Positions 9,126 through 17,571 of a stretch of DNA of 64,000 bases are shown one piece after another; position 1 is the first letter of the stretch, and each line of letters begins with the position of its first letter. The stretch is from positions 1 to 64,000 of the forward strand of contig ATWE01000017.1 of NCBI GenBank assembly GCA_000421085.1. Reading direction: 5' to 3'. The notes beneath the pieces were generated by a model. The model did no database searches. It was not told the DNA's origin and saw only the letters and a list, made by a program, of their open reading frames with translations. Source of the DNA: Ensifer sp. USDA 6670. Its GTDB lineage: Bacteria; Pseudomonadota; Alphaproteobacteria; Rhizobiales; Rhizobiaceae. The position numbers were made by a program, and so were the translations under genes.

Positions 9126-9570
9126 GGCGAGATTTGTGCCGTGTTCATGTTGGTGGAGGGTTACCTAGATTCCATGAATAAGCTCACGCAGAAGGTTTCA
9201 CCTGCGGAATGGTCTCGCCTAAAGCAACGGCCTGTGTTTGGGTTAGGACCCCGCTTTGTGTGGCAAGCGACGGTATCGGCGCGACCTGGAACTCGATACC
9301 GTCTCTGTCAAGCGTCCAACTGGCCGTGATGTGGAGCGATGGCCCACAAACAAGACCCATTGCTGTGAAGCGGCTGAGACTGAACGAAGCCAGTCCAGCA
9401 TGCGTCAGTGCCTCGCATAGCGCACCGCACAGTGCCTTTGACACCGTTAACGGTCTCGGCCCCGCCCGGACTCGGCTACCACGCGTTGGGCCACGCCAGC
9501 TTCGTCTGGCGCTCCGATGGCTGGCCTGTCTGGTGAGGGTTGCGAAAGCACCCTCTGAGTATAGGGATGT
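9126..9570. other. Intergenic region without a recognised gene
   Basis: About 445 bases between the aminotransferase promoter and the GMC small-subunit gene. A minus-strand open frame (9184-9444, GTG start, 86 codons, containing ITASWTLDRDGIEFQV) and an overlapping plus-strand frame (9209-9574) exist. Neither has a good ribosome site or a family I recognise. It may be a relic of a lost gene; I make no functional call. Confidence 0.4.
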
Positions 9571-10005
9571 CTAGACAGATTCGGGACTATCCGGGACGTC
9601 CACGTAAACCGGTCCTCTTGATTGCACCCGCTCGATCGTTTCCATTATCTCGTCGTAATCCGGTGTCTCGTGAAGAGCTTCCTGCCCCGGATAGCGTAAT
9701 TTTCGGTTGATTTCCTCGTCCAAGAAATAGGCGCCCGCGATCAGGAAGGAAATCGTGTGGAAGTCATCGGCGCCCAACGCGCAGATCGCGTCCATGGGAT
9801 CTTCTGGTTGGGTTTCGGGCAGGCGCGACAATGCCCTGAAAAAAGACGGTGCCAAATCATCACGCTCTTTCAAGGCACGAGGCAGCAGACGTTCGGGCAC
9901 GCCGGCCTCTGTAGCGGAGGGCATTCCGGATTTGGCGTCTGAAGGGATTAGGGCGTCCGCGACCCACGCGATCCTGGTTTGAAAGTCGTCGATGTTGTAA
10001 GTCAT
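9571..10005 (-). CDS. Gluconate 2-dehydrogenase subunit 3-like small subunit
   Basis: A 144-residue protein that directly follows and nearly overlaps a GMC dehydrogenase large subunit, as the small subunits of gluconate or sorbitol-type membrane dehydrogenases do. It is mainly helical, with the AWVADALIPSDAKSGMPSATEAGV stretch near the N-terminus typical of this family. Unlike periplasmic relatives there is no twin-arginine or Sec signal, implying either cytoplasmic location or carriage by the partner, which also lacks a signal. The ATG lies 5 bases after the partner's stop codon; an alternative TTG at 10020 would overlap it. The small size and context carry most of the assignment. Confidence 0.65.
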   Translation of the reverse strand: MTYNIDDFQTRIAWVADALIPSDAKSGMPSATEAGVPERLLPRALKERDDLAPSFFRALSRLPETQPEDPMDAICALGADDFHTISFLIAGAYFLDEEINRKLRYPGQEALHETPDYDEIMETIERVQSRGPVYVDVPDSPESV

Positions 10006-10009
10006 GGGC

Positions 10010-11668
10010 TTAGAGTCCAACTTTTAGCGCTTCAGCAGCCGTACTGACCGGCTGTAAGCGCCTGTTTTCAATGATCGCCTCTGAATTGCGCAGCGCCAGG
10101 GCGGTAACGGTGCCGGTTGGATTAACCGCGCCGGAGGTTGGCATCACGCTTCCATCCATGATGAAGAGGTTTGATACGTCGTGCGACCGGCCAAAAGAGT
10201 CAACGACGGAAGTGCGTGGATCGTTGCCCATACGCACCGTCCCCAGGATATGCCAACCGGTTTCCCGCATCAGTGGCGTCCCCGAGACTTCATATGCGCC
10301 TGCTTCCTTCATGGACTCAGCAGCGCGCGCCAAGTTGAAGTCCAAGAGATCCATTGTGTTTTGAGATGCTTTGTATGTGATCTTCACAGCGGACATACCT
10401 TCCGCATCGGTCACGGCAGGGTCAAGAGAGACCATGTTATCTTCGCTCGGAAGGTCCTCTGCCATGATCCCCCAATATGCGGAACGACCGAACCGCTTTT
10501 GCACTGTTGCATGGAAGTTCTCACCCCACACATCACCGTTGCTGCCCCATGGCCAGGTGCCCACAGATGCGAGCGGACCTCCCATCCCCATGAGTTGCCA
10601 TTTTGCGCCGCGGTAGAAATTTGTTTCCTTCCGCGTTTCAGCGAATTCCAAGGAGTAAGCTCGCTGACCGTAGGGTCCCTGCCAATTTTCAAAGAAGTCG
10701 TCGAACAGGCCGCTCACAGTCCCATACGGGTGCATCATCAGCCGCTTGCCGACCAGGCCGGAGGAGTTAGCCAACCCGTTGGGATGGTCGTTCGAAGCGG
10801 AATTCAAAAGCAGCCTGGGCGTGCCTAGGCCGTTCGCCGAAACTATAACGATCCGCCCGGGCTGAAAATGTGTCAGGCCCGTTTCGCGATCCACATAAGT
10901 GACGCCGGTGGCCAGACCATCGGACCCTGTCTCGACACGTAAAACTCGCGCATTCTGAACGAGTTTCACGCCAAGCTTGAGACATGTCGGCCAATGGGTG
11001 CGGTCGACTGAAGCCTTCGCACCATCGAAGCAACCCCATACACATGCACCACGTCGCACGCAGGGCAAGAGCCCGTTGTGCTTGACAGTCGCAATCGAAT
11101 TGCTGCCTGGCCACCAATGCCAGCCAAGACGATCATGGGCCGTCGCGAATTTCCGTTCCATCGCCCCTAAAGGAAACGGTGGCAGCGGGATGTCGAAGCC
11201 TGGCGGATAGGCTGGATCGCCCCCTACCCCGGAAACCGCGAAATCGTTCTCGACCCGCGCATAAAAAGGCTCAAGCTCCGCATAATTCAGAGGCCAGTCG
11301 TCTGCGATCCCGTCAACAGTCCGCACTCTGAAATCACTCGGCTTCAGCCGATGCCACGCTGCAGCATAGAGGACCGAACTCCCGCCGACACCATTCCACA
11401 TCAATGGCTCAATATCTGAATCGCTGACGTTGATCGGATAGTCTGCGGGCGCCCTGCGCCGGTTTGGATTTGCAGCAAAATACTGCTGCTTCGTGAGCTC
11501 GAACTCAAGACCAGAGTGTCGAAGCTTCGTGTAGTCGGGGTAGCCGCCTTGCTCAAGACAGATGACGGACATTCCTTCTTCTGCCAATCGTTTGGCGGCC
11601 ACCGCCCCGGATGGGCCGGCACCGACGATCACGACGTCGTACACGGTCGGTCGGCTTTCATTCGTCAT
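10010..11668 (-). CDS. GMC-family dehydrogenase large subunit (gluconate/sorbitol dehydrogenase type)
   Basis: A 552-residue flavoprotein with the FAD loop GAGPSG at residues 16-21 and acidic Glu39. The C-terminal half carries the catalytic His in WHILGTVRMG and the flavin loop NPTGTVTALALR. This C-terminal form is that of two- or three-subunit sugar and sugar-acid dehydrogenases rather than choline dehydrogenase, in agreement with the small-subunit gene that follows. No cytochrome c subunit is nearby, so the electron acceptor may be a quinone or ETF; this is inference. The protein has no export signal. Substrate unknown, probably a polyol, sugar or hydroxylated acid. Confidence 0.88.
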   Translation of the reverse strand: MTNESRPTVYDVVIVGAGPSGAVAAKRLAEEGMSVICLEQGGYPDYTKLRHSGLEFELTKQQYFAANPNRRRAPADYPINVSDSDIEPLMWNGVGGSSVLYAAAWHRLKPSDFRVRTVDGIADDWPLNYAELEPFYARVENDFAVSGVGGDPAYPPGFDIPLPPFPLGAMERKFATAHDRLGWHWWPGSNSIATVKHNGLLPCVRRGACVWGCFDGAKASVDRTHWPTCLKLGVKLVQNARVLRVETGSDGLATGVTYVDRETGLTHFQPGRIVIVSANGLGTPRLLLNSASNDHPNGLANSSGLVGKRLMMHPYGTVSGLFDDFFENWQGPYGQRAYSLEFAETRKETNFYRGAKWQLMGMGGPLASVGTWPWGSNGDVWGENFHATVQKRFGRSAYWGIMAEDLPSEDNMVSLDPAVTDAEGMSAVKITYKASQNTMDLLDFNLARAAESMKEAGAYEVSGTPLMRETGWHILGTVRMGNDPRTSVVDSFGRSHDVSNLFIMDGSVMPTSGAVNPTGTVTALALRNSEAIIENRRLQPVSTAAEALKVGL

Positions 11669-11831
11669 CTATTCGAACCTTATGTTTTCCGGAGTGTGTT
11701 CCCTGCGGCGACTTCCGTTATGGAGTCTCGTAACAATGCAGGCCTCGCAGCTTCTGACTTGGAGGCACTGCACGGCCATGTTTCATTGTGATGACCCGAT
11801 GTGTCTGTGCGGAGCTGCAGCATAGCGTCCG

Positions 11832-12785
11832 TCAACCAGTCACGAGATCCGGAAGCGCTTCGCCCGTCAGAGCACGCCGCGCCCTTTCAACGGCTTGCTC
11901 TTGCAAAGCGTCCAGAGAAGTGTTGGAGCGCCAAGCAACGTGAGGCGTGAAAACTGTATTGGGTGCGTCGCGAAGCGGATGCGTGGCGGGCAAGGGTTCT
12001 TGCGCGAACGTGTCGAGCCCTGCGCCTGCGATGTTTCCGGAGCGTAGGGCGGAAGCCAACGCTTCCTCGTCGATCAGTCCACCACGCGACACGTTCACTA
12101 TGACCGCGTTGCGCCGCATCCGCTTCAGCACCTCGGCCGAAATGAGGTGGTGCGTCTTCTCAGTGAGGGGAACATGAAGGGAGAGAACATCCGACTCCTC
12201 CAGAACTTGTTTCAATGTCGCTGTGGGGACATCGGGGAATGTTGCCAAAGGGTCGAATGCATGGACCTTCGCACCAATAGCATCCCACCACTTCGCGACC
12301 AGTCGTCCAATGCGGCCCATTCCGACTACACCAACTTGGAGGCGTGACAGCTTGGGCGCATCCAGACCAATGACACCTGCCCACTCGCCCGAACGGATAG
12401 CCGACTGGCCCTGAGGAATCCGCCTCGCTAGGCACAATCCCATTGCCAAGGCGTGCGATGCCACTTCTTCGGATGCCGTATCGGGAACGATCGTCACGGG
12501 CACCCCTACCCGAGATGCCGCTGCAACATCAATGTTATCGTAGCCAACGCCATAACGCACAACTGCCTTGCAGCGTCGCAACAGCCCAAACTCGTCGGCA
12601 GTCATCTTGGCGTAGGGCGTGACCATCACAATTTCGGCCTCTGCCATCCGACTGCGAAATGAGGCCTGATCTTCCGCCGCTACCATCTCGCGGCCGAAGC
12701 TTTCAGCCAATGCCCGCTCCCTATTGAGGTTTGGGAAGCGGTGGGGGGCGATCAAGATAATCCCCGCCTCGTTTGCAACCGTCAT
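11832..12785 (-). CDS. D-2-hydroxyacid dehydrogenase (NAD-dependent)
   Basis: A 317-residue member of the D-isomer-specific 2-hydroxyacid dehydrogenase/CtBP family. The NAD-binding motif GMGRIG lies at about residues 157-162. The catalytic set is complete: Arg in NVSRGGLIDEEA, Glu in FAQEPLP and His in TPHVAW. It would interconvert a 2-oxo acid and a D-2-hydroxy acid (glyoxylate, hydroxypyruvate, 2-oxo sugar acids). The ATG two codons inside the longest frame follows GGAGAGTTGAAG and is preferred over the TTG. It lies between a GMC dehydrogenase and glyoxalase I in a same-strand series, but gaps over 100 bp leave operon membership uncertain. Confidence 0.85.
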   Translation of the reverse strand: MTVANEAGIILIAPHRFPNLNRERALAESFGREMVAAEDQASFRSRMAEAEIVMVTPYAKMTADEFGLLRRCKAVVRYGVGYDNIDVAAASRVGVPVTIVPDTASEEVASHALAMGLCLARRIPQGQSAIRSGEWAGVIGLDAPKLSRLQVGVVGMGRIGRLVAKWWDAIGAKVHAFDPLATFPDVPTATLKQVLEESDVLSLHVPLTEKTHHLISAEVLKRMRRNAVIVNVSRGGLIDEEALASALRSGNIAGAGLDTFAQEPLPATHPLRDAPNTVFTPHVAWRSNTSLDALQEQAVERARRALTGEALPDLVTG

Positions 12786-12918
12786 CTTCAACTCTCCGTG
12801 TTTGACAAGACTTATTTCGACGCGATCACGTTCGAGCGTCCGGATGCGCGAGGCGTCTCTGTTTTGCTCGCCGCAGCCTGTATCTGATCGCGAGAACTCC
12901 TGATTTGCCGGACGAACG

Positions 12919-13329
12919 TCAGCTCATTGTATCGAGGTCGATGAGCTCTATCTTGTATCCGTCGGGGTCCTCCACGAATGCGATCACGGTGGTACCATGC
13001 TTCATAGGCCCGGGCGGACGCACAATCCGAGCACCGCTCGCTTCCAGCTCCTCACAGATGCTATAGATATTCCTCACGCCGAGGGCGATGTGGCCATAGC
13101 CTGTACCAAGGTCGTAAGGGGTTTCTTGATCCCAGTTGTGGGTCAACTCTACGACCGCTTGGGAGTCTTCCGGTCCATAGCCGACAAAAGCGAGCGTGAA
13201 CTTGCCTTCGGGGAAGTCGATCTTGCGCAACAATTCCATACCCAGGAGACGCGTGTAAAAATCGATGGACCTGTTAAGGTCTTTTACTCGCACCATCGTG
13301 TGCATAACGCGAAACTTCGGCTCACTCAT
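12919..13329 (-). CDS. gloA: Lactoylglutathione lyase (glyoxalase I)
   Basis: A 136-residue protein, the usual length for bacterial metal-dependent glyoxalase I. The four metal ligands are visible at His10, Glu61, His80 and Glu128, with spacing matching the E. coli enzyme, and [13 protein letters not shown] is the family hallmark. It isomerises the methylglyoxal-glutathione hemithioacetal to S-lactoylglutathione in the cytosol. The start follows AAAGGAAGAAGAAG. Its location inside a catabolic cluster suggests a role in removing a reactive 2-oxoaldehyde from the pathway, or a related substrate; the family call is firm and the pathway role is inference. Confidence 0.92.
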   Translation of the reverse strand: MSEPKFRVMHTMVRVKDLNRSIDFYTRLLGMELLRKIDFPEGKFTLAFVGYGPEDSQAVVELTHNWDQETPYDLGTGYGHIALGVRNIYSICEELEASGARIVRPPGPMKHGTTVIAFVEDPDGYKIELIDLDTMS

Positions 13330-13346
13330 CTTCTTCTTCCTTTCAA

Positions 13347-13613
13347 CTATACCGTGCGCACGTCCCGTTTGAACGCGGGGACAGCATTCACCACGTCGCC
13401 ACCCATGACTATTTCGCCCATGTCCGGCCTTTCGAAGCCGGCGACGGTTCTCAGGATCGTAGTTTTGCCTGATCCACTTGGCCCAAGTATCGAAACAAAC
13501 TCTCCAGGCTTCACCGAGAAAGATACCTTGTCGAGCGCCGGCTTTTCTGCGCCCTCGTAAGTTTTCGACACCCCTCTAAGCGAAAGTACCGGGCCGGTTT
13601 TGAGTGTTCCCAT
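13347..13613 (-). pseudogene. Truncated ABC transporter ATPase (PotA-type), N-terminal fragment
   Basis: Only 88 codons remain, matching the first quarter of a spermidine/putrescine-type ATPase. The Walker A loop GPSGSGKTT is intact near residue 45 and FERPDMGEI follows, but the frame ends at FKRDVRTV before the Q-loop. The signature LSGGQ, Walker B, H-loop and TOBE domain are all missing. It follows the binding-protein gene in the same direction, so it is the stump of an importer operon whose ATPase remainder and permeases are gone; the downstream neighbour is gloA. It cannot function as an ABC ATPase. Confidence 0.85.
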
Positions 13614-13645
13614 GGCCAGTCTCCAGAGCTAATTTTGAGCCGATA

Positions 13646-14755
13646 TCAAAGTGTGCCGGCTAAGAAATCATTCCAGATCTGGATTCGACGCTCCACATCC
13701 TCCGGCTCCTTGAAGAAAACGAGGTTTTCCTTGAGAGCCGGGCTATCCGCATCAAGGATGTTGGTGGTTTGAAGAAATTCCTCGGAAAGTCCGGCTTTGC
13801 GAGCTCCCTCCGACGTCAGAATGCCATTGCTCCCTGAGAACTCCATGAATCTCGCCTGCCATTCCAACGACATGGTGTCGTTGAGGAATTTGTAGACGAT
13901 GTCGCGCTGACCCTGGGGGGTTACGTATGTACCTTCGATCCAGGACGGCGTGCCTTCCTTGGGCAAGGTGTATGCGAAATTGAGTTTCTTCCTTTTGAGC
14001 GAATTGACAACCGAGACAAGATGGCAATAACCGATGACCGCCTCGCCCGACGCGTAGAGGTTGGTAGCGTCATCGAAGCCGCGCGTGATCACCCGCACCT
14101 GCGTGCGAAGCTCCCGCAACGCGTCGGTGACGCGGGTGAACTCCTCCTCGGTCAGATTGAACGGATCTTTCGCACCCACGTATAACGCGACCATCGGGAT
14201 GTTAACGGTGGCGTCGTCGAAGGTGCTGACCTTGCCCTGATAGGATTTATCCCAAAGCGCCGCCCAGGTCATCGGGGGCTCCTTGAGCGTATCGGCGTTA
14301 TACATCAGCGGCTGCGTGCCCCAGTGCAGGGGGATGCCCATCAGAACCCCATCCACGCTCAGCGGATCCTTCCAGTTCAGCGCCGGGAGGACGTTCGAGA
14401 TGTGCGGAACTTTTGCGATATCGAAAGCCTCGATTTGGCCGGCTTTCTTGAGGCGTCCGGCTGTGGAAGCCTCTGAATAAATAACGTCCGGCTTTATGGC
14501 CCCGGATTGGAGTTGTGCAAATACTTCGTCAAGGGAAGAAATGATTACCGGTTTAAGCTTGACGCCTTCATTAGCTGCTTCCCACTCCTTCACCCATTCT
14601 GGTTCCTGATAGGTCTCCCAAGTAAGGAGAGTGATCGTCTCCGCCGCCGCCGCTCGACCTATAATAGATGGGGCAAATAGCGTACTTGCGGCGAAAGCAC
14701 TGCCAGCCTTAAGGAAGGAGCGACGCTTGATGGACTGTGAAACTTTCTTTGTCAT
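13646..14755 (-). CDS. PotD-like extracellular solute-binding protein with Tat signal
   Basis: A 369-residue periplasmic binding protein of the spermidine/putrescine/Fe family. The N-terminus has the twin-arginine motif RRSFLKAGSAFAAST and a cleavage region near ISIIGRAAAAE-like residues 30-37, so it should be exported folded. The mature part begins ITLLTWETYQEPEW and contains LKAGQIEAFD and the conserved NLYASGEAVIGY. The start follows GGGGAACTAAAGG. Only a broken ATPase gene follows it and no permease is adjacent. It may be an orphan that borrows the complete importer at 16.4-20.5 kb, or be useless. Ligand cannot be deduced. Confidence 0.85.
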   Translation of the reverse strand: MTKKVSQSIKRRSFLKAGSAFAASTLFAPSIIGRAAAAETITLLTWETYQEPEWVKEWEAANEGVKLKPVIISSLDEVFAQLQSGAIKPDVIYSEASTAGRLKKAGQIEAFDIAKVPHISNVLPALNWKDPLSVDGVLMGIPLHWGTQPLMYNADTLKEPPMTWAALWDKSYQGKVSTFDDATVNIPMVALYVGAKDPFNLTEEEFTRVTDALRELRTQVRVITRGFDDATNLYASGEAVIGYCHLVSVVNSLKRKKLNFAYTLPKEGTPSWIEGTYVTPQGQRDIVYKFLNDTMSLEWQARFMEFSGSNGILTSEGARKAGLSEEFLQTTNILDADSPALKENLVFFKEPEDVERRIQIWNDFLAGTL

Positions 14756-14929
14756 CCTTTAGTTCCCCTTTGATTATGGTTCAACAACACAAATTGGCCG
14801 TACTCGGCCGACCTCTGACAGGCCGTCTTTGCTTCGTAGTCTTCTTGTAATTGTGTATTCGACGCAGTCTGGACGGCCCTTCCAAGCGCGCCAGCATTTG
14901 CCGAGGATCGCTTAGTCTGCGTCAGCCGA

Positions 14930-15174
14930 CGCGGCGTCGAGAACGGGGGTCAAGGGCATGGCCGTGTATGAGCCAGGAGTAGTTGTCGGTGCAGTCCGGG
15001 AGCAGCCGTCCATCCCTATCGACGACCCAGCAGCCTTTTCCACGCGTGACATTGAGCATGCGGTTGGAACCAGAAGGTCGCGCTCATTGACCCGCCCCCC
15101 TGCGGCAGCCTTGGTGCGCTTGCCAATTTTACTGGTCCCGCAACATTGCTGTTATGGCCCGGACCGAGCTTCAT
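14930..15174 (-). pseudogene. Decayed 5' copy of the class III aminotransferase
   Basis: The minus strand starts MKLGPGHNSNVAG and continues with QGGGSMSATFWFQPHAQCH, which matches the N-terminus of the aminotransferase at 7677-9047 (its VVPGGSMRAASWFQPHPPY). After about 50 codons the frame is broken by stops, although nucleotide similarity to the DIDGRRLLDCANN segment continues to about 14930. No PLP-binding part remains. The copy keeps the promoter and operator of the intact gene just upstream. Confidence 0.75.
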
Positions 15175-15204
15175 CTCCCCCCTAGTCCGCTCTTGACTAG
15201 TGGC

Positions 15205-15252
15205 AGTAAACACCATGATCCCAACGCATGTCAATTGGATCATGTGATCCAA
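15205..15252 (-). promoter_or_regulatory. Second copy of the aminotransferase-type promoter/operator
   Basis: TTGGATCATGTGATCCAA (15235-15252) is a perfect palindrome with eight-base arms, directly followed on the minus strand by TTGACA (15229-15234) and, after 18 bases, TTTACT (15205-15210). It has the same order and spacing as the module at 9080-9125 but drives only a decayed gene. The conserved palindrome beside diverged coding sequence supports it as a true protein-binding site. Confidence 0.65.
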
Positions 15253-15603
15253 GGTGAAAATTCAGACGCTTTACCTGCGTCACGACGAACGCTTCCTCTA
15301 TGCGGCGCCGGATCTGAGGTGCGTCACGGAAGGACCGCGATGGTCGGCAGACTCCCTAGCCTTTTGCTGCCCGGCCTTCGCTATACGGAAGCCGACTATC
15401 TGATCAGTTTGGTCGAGTGCGGTGGCCATCCGCCCGACATCCGACCTGAGAGATAGGTGACCTTTCGTACCGGAGACATGGGTAACAGTTATCGCTTTTG
15501 CGGGAGGTGTTGATGCCGTGGAAAGAGGCTTCGGTAATGTTGTCCAAACTCTCGTTCGCCCGTCACTCGGCGGAGATTTCCCCGCCAAGTGCGTGACACT
15601 TCC
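15253..15603. other. Intergenic region without a recognised gene
   Basis: About 350 bases between the second operator copy and the SDR stop codon. A 96-codon minus-strand frame (15298-15588) and short plus-strand frames exist, but none has a recognisable family or convincing ribosome site. It is probably decayed sequence. Confidence 0.4.
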
Positions 15604-16368
15604 TCAAATAGCTAACTCTCCACCGTCTATCCGAAACGTGGCGCCGGTTACAAACGAGGCCTCGTCAGATGCAAGGTATGTGAAGAGTCCTGCTACCTCT
15701 GCCGGCACGCCCATTCGGCGCAGCGGAACTGTGGTTTGAAGAAATTCGTCGCGGAAGTCGTGTGCATCGCGACCGAAACGTGCGCTCATGACTTCGAGAT
15801 CGGAGAAATTAAGCGCCGTGTCGATTTGGCCGGGGGCCACGGCGTTGGCGGTGATACCATACTGCGCCAGCTCCATACTAATGGCCCTGATAAGAGCCAT
15901 TACTGCGCCCTTGCTAGCGGCATACGCTGTCGACGGCGCGTGTGCCTCACCTCTTAGACCCGCAATCGATGACGTTGCGAGCAGTCGTCCTCCCCTGCCC
16001 GCCTCCACCATAACACTTGCGGCTGCACGGAGCGTCATCATCACCCCAATAAGATTGACGTCGATAACCTGCATCCAGGATTCGCGAGACCCGCGGATGA
16101 AATCTTCGATTTTACCAATCCCGGCATTGGCGACGCAAATATCCAGCCCGTTGAACGCGCGTGCGGCCTCAATTGCGCGATCGATATCTGCCGGAACGGT
16201 TACGTCACCTTGCACCCACGTGAGCCGAGGATCGCGCGAGCTGGCTTCCACTGCGCGATCAAATGCAACAATCTTCGCGCCCTCGCGCAAAAATCTCTCA
16301 ACGGTGGCCCTGCCGATACCATTTCCAGCACCGGTCACGATGGCAACTTTGTCTTGAAGAACGCCCAC
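15604..16368 (-). CDS. SDR-family NAD(P)-dependent oxidoreductase
   Basis: A 254-residue classical short-chain dehydrogenase. The cofactor motif TGAGNGIG is at residues 12-19, the structural CVANAGIG in the middle, and the active-site YAASK with its upstream Ser (SSIAG) is present. The C-terminal FVTGATFRIDGGELAI is standard for the family. Asp at the end of strand 2 (VAFDRA) favours NAD over NADP. The GTG start follows AAAGGAAATTTCCAA. It lies 37 bp after a polyamine-type ATPase gene, and is likely the distal gene of that importer operon, oxidising the imported compound or a derivative. Substrate unknown. Confidence 0.88.
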   Translation of the reverse strand: MGVLQDKVAIVTGAGNGIGRATVERFLREGAKIVAFDRAVEASSRDPRLTWVQGDVTVPADIDRAIEAARAFNGLDICVANAGIGKIEDFIRGSRESWMQVIDVNLIGVMMTLRAAASVMVEAGRGGRLLATSSIAGLRGEAHAPSTAYAASKGAVMALIRAISMELAQYGITANAVAPGQIDTALNFSDLEVMSARFGRDAHDFRDEFLQTTVPLRRMGVPAEVAGLFTYLASDEASFVTGATFRIDGGELAI

Positions 16369-16405
16369 TTGGAAATTTCCTTTCTACATTAACTGATGCT
16401 GGTGT

Positions 16406-17545
16406 TCAGCTCGCTTTCGGCGGTTCGTCAGGCGAACTAATTTGTTGGGGATCATCGGTATCCTCGACGAACAGGACGTCGTCCGGACTCCAGGTCAGCA
16501 CGACAGCTAGACCTTTACCCGCAACATCAAACACGCCGGCGGCTGCAGATACATTGAGAAGCGCACCACTCTCCGACCGAACAACCAGCTCGTGGTTTAG
16601 CCCGGTGAACACGGCGCGTTCCACCGTTCCCTTGATCTCGTTTGTGGCCCCTGCGGGAGCACCCGATGAAAGTCGCGCTCGACCGCGCGGCAACACTGCT
16701 GCCAAGCGCGAATGCTGCGGAATGCCCGGCTGCACTCGTCCTTCCAAGACAATCCCCGAAGCCTCCAGGCGGGCATGAACTCCATCACGGCGGGTGGATC
16801 CCTTGACGATCGTCCCCAGATTGATGAAGCGAGCCACGTGGGTCGAGCGGGGGCTGCGGTAGAGCATTTGCGGAGTGTCAATCTGTGCGATCTGCCCGCG
16901 ATCCATAATTGCGATCCGATCGGCCATTGCGCAGGCTTCTTCCTGATCGTGCGTGACATGTATGAATGTCGTGTTCGTCTCCCTTTTCAAGGTGACGAGT
17001 TCCTCCTGCATTTGGCGACGAAGGGTTAGGTCCAGGGCGCCGAGCGGTTCATCCAAGAGCAACACAGACGGCCCATTGGCGAGCGCGCGGGCCAGCGCCG
17101 CCCGTTGCTGCTGTCCGCCCGACAGTTCAGAGATTTTCCGATTTTCAAGCCCTCCGAGGCCTACCATCCTGAGCGCCTGAGACGACCGGTGATCTTGTTC
17201 AGAGCGCCGAGCGCCAGTCATTTTCAACCCAAAGGCGACATTGGCACCCAACCTCAGGTGGGGAAACAGTGCATAGCTTTGGAAGACGGTGTTCGTCGGA
17301 CGCCTATATGGCGGCGCAAAAGTCACATCTTTTCCGTCGATGAACACAGTTCCGGCATCAGGCTCGACAAATCCGCCGATAATGCGAAGAGTGGTGGTCT
17401 TGCCGCAACCGCTTGGCCCAAGCAAAGCAAAGAGTTCCCCTCGCTCGACCTCGAAGGAGATGCCGTTGCTCCCTTCCCCGAGGGCTGGGCCTTGCTGTCC
17501 GGCGTAGCGTTTTGACAGGTTCGAGCATTGCAATGCAACGGACAT
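16406..17545 (-). CDS. ABC transporter ATP-binding protein, PotA type
   Basis: A 379-residue ATPase. Walker A is GPSGCGKTTT, the signature LSGGQQQRAALARAL, Walker B VLLLDEPLGALD and the switch His is in THDQEEA; the C-terminal third is a TOBE domain with SSGAPAGATNEIKG. It energises import of a polyamine-like or small organic cation through the fused permease encoded upstream. The ATG at 17543-17545 follows AAGGA at eight bases; a GTG 30 bases earlier would overlap the permease stop and is less likely. It belongs to the operon binding protein - fused permease - ATPase - SDR. Ligand identity is not visible. Confidence 0.9.
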   Translation of the reverse strand: MSVALQCSNLSKRYAGQQGPALGEGSNGISFEVERGELFALLGPSGCGKTTTLRIIGGFVEPDAGTVFIDGKDVTFAPPYRRPTNTVFQSYALFPHLRLGANVAFGLKMTGARRSEQDHRSSQALRMVGLGGLENRKISELSGGQQQRAALARALANGPSVLLLDEPLGALDLTLRRQMQEELVTLKRETNTTFIHVTHDQEEACAMADRIAIMDRGQIAQIDTPQMLYRSPRSTHVARFINLGTIVKGSTRRDGVHARLEASGIVLEGRVQPGIPQHSRLAAVLPRGRARLSSGAPAGATNEIKGTVERAVFTGLNHELVVRSESGALLNVSAAAGVFDVAGKGLAVVLTWSPDDVLFVEDTDDPQQISSPDEPPKAS

Positions 17546-17571
17546 TGTCTCAGTCCTTGTGTGGTTGGAAA

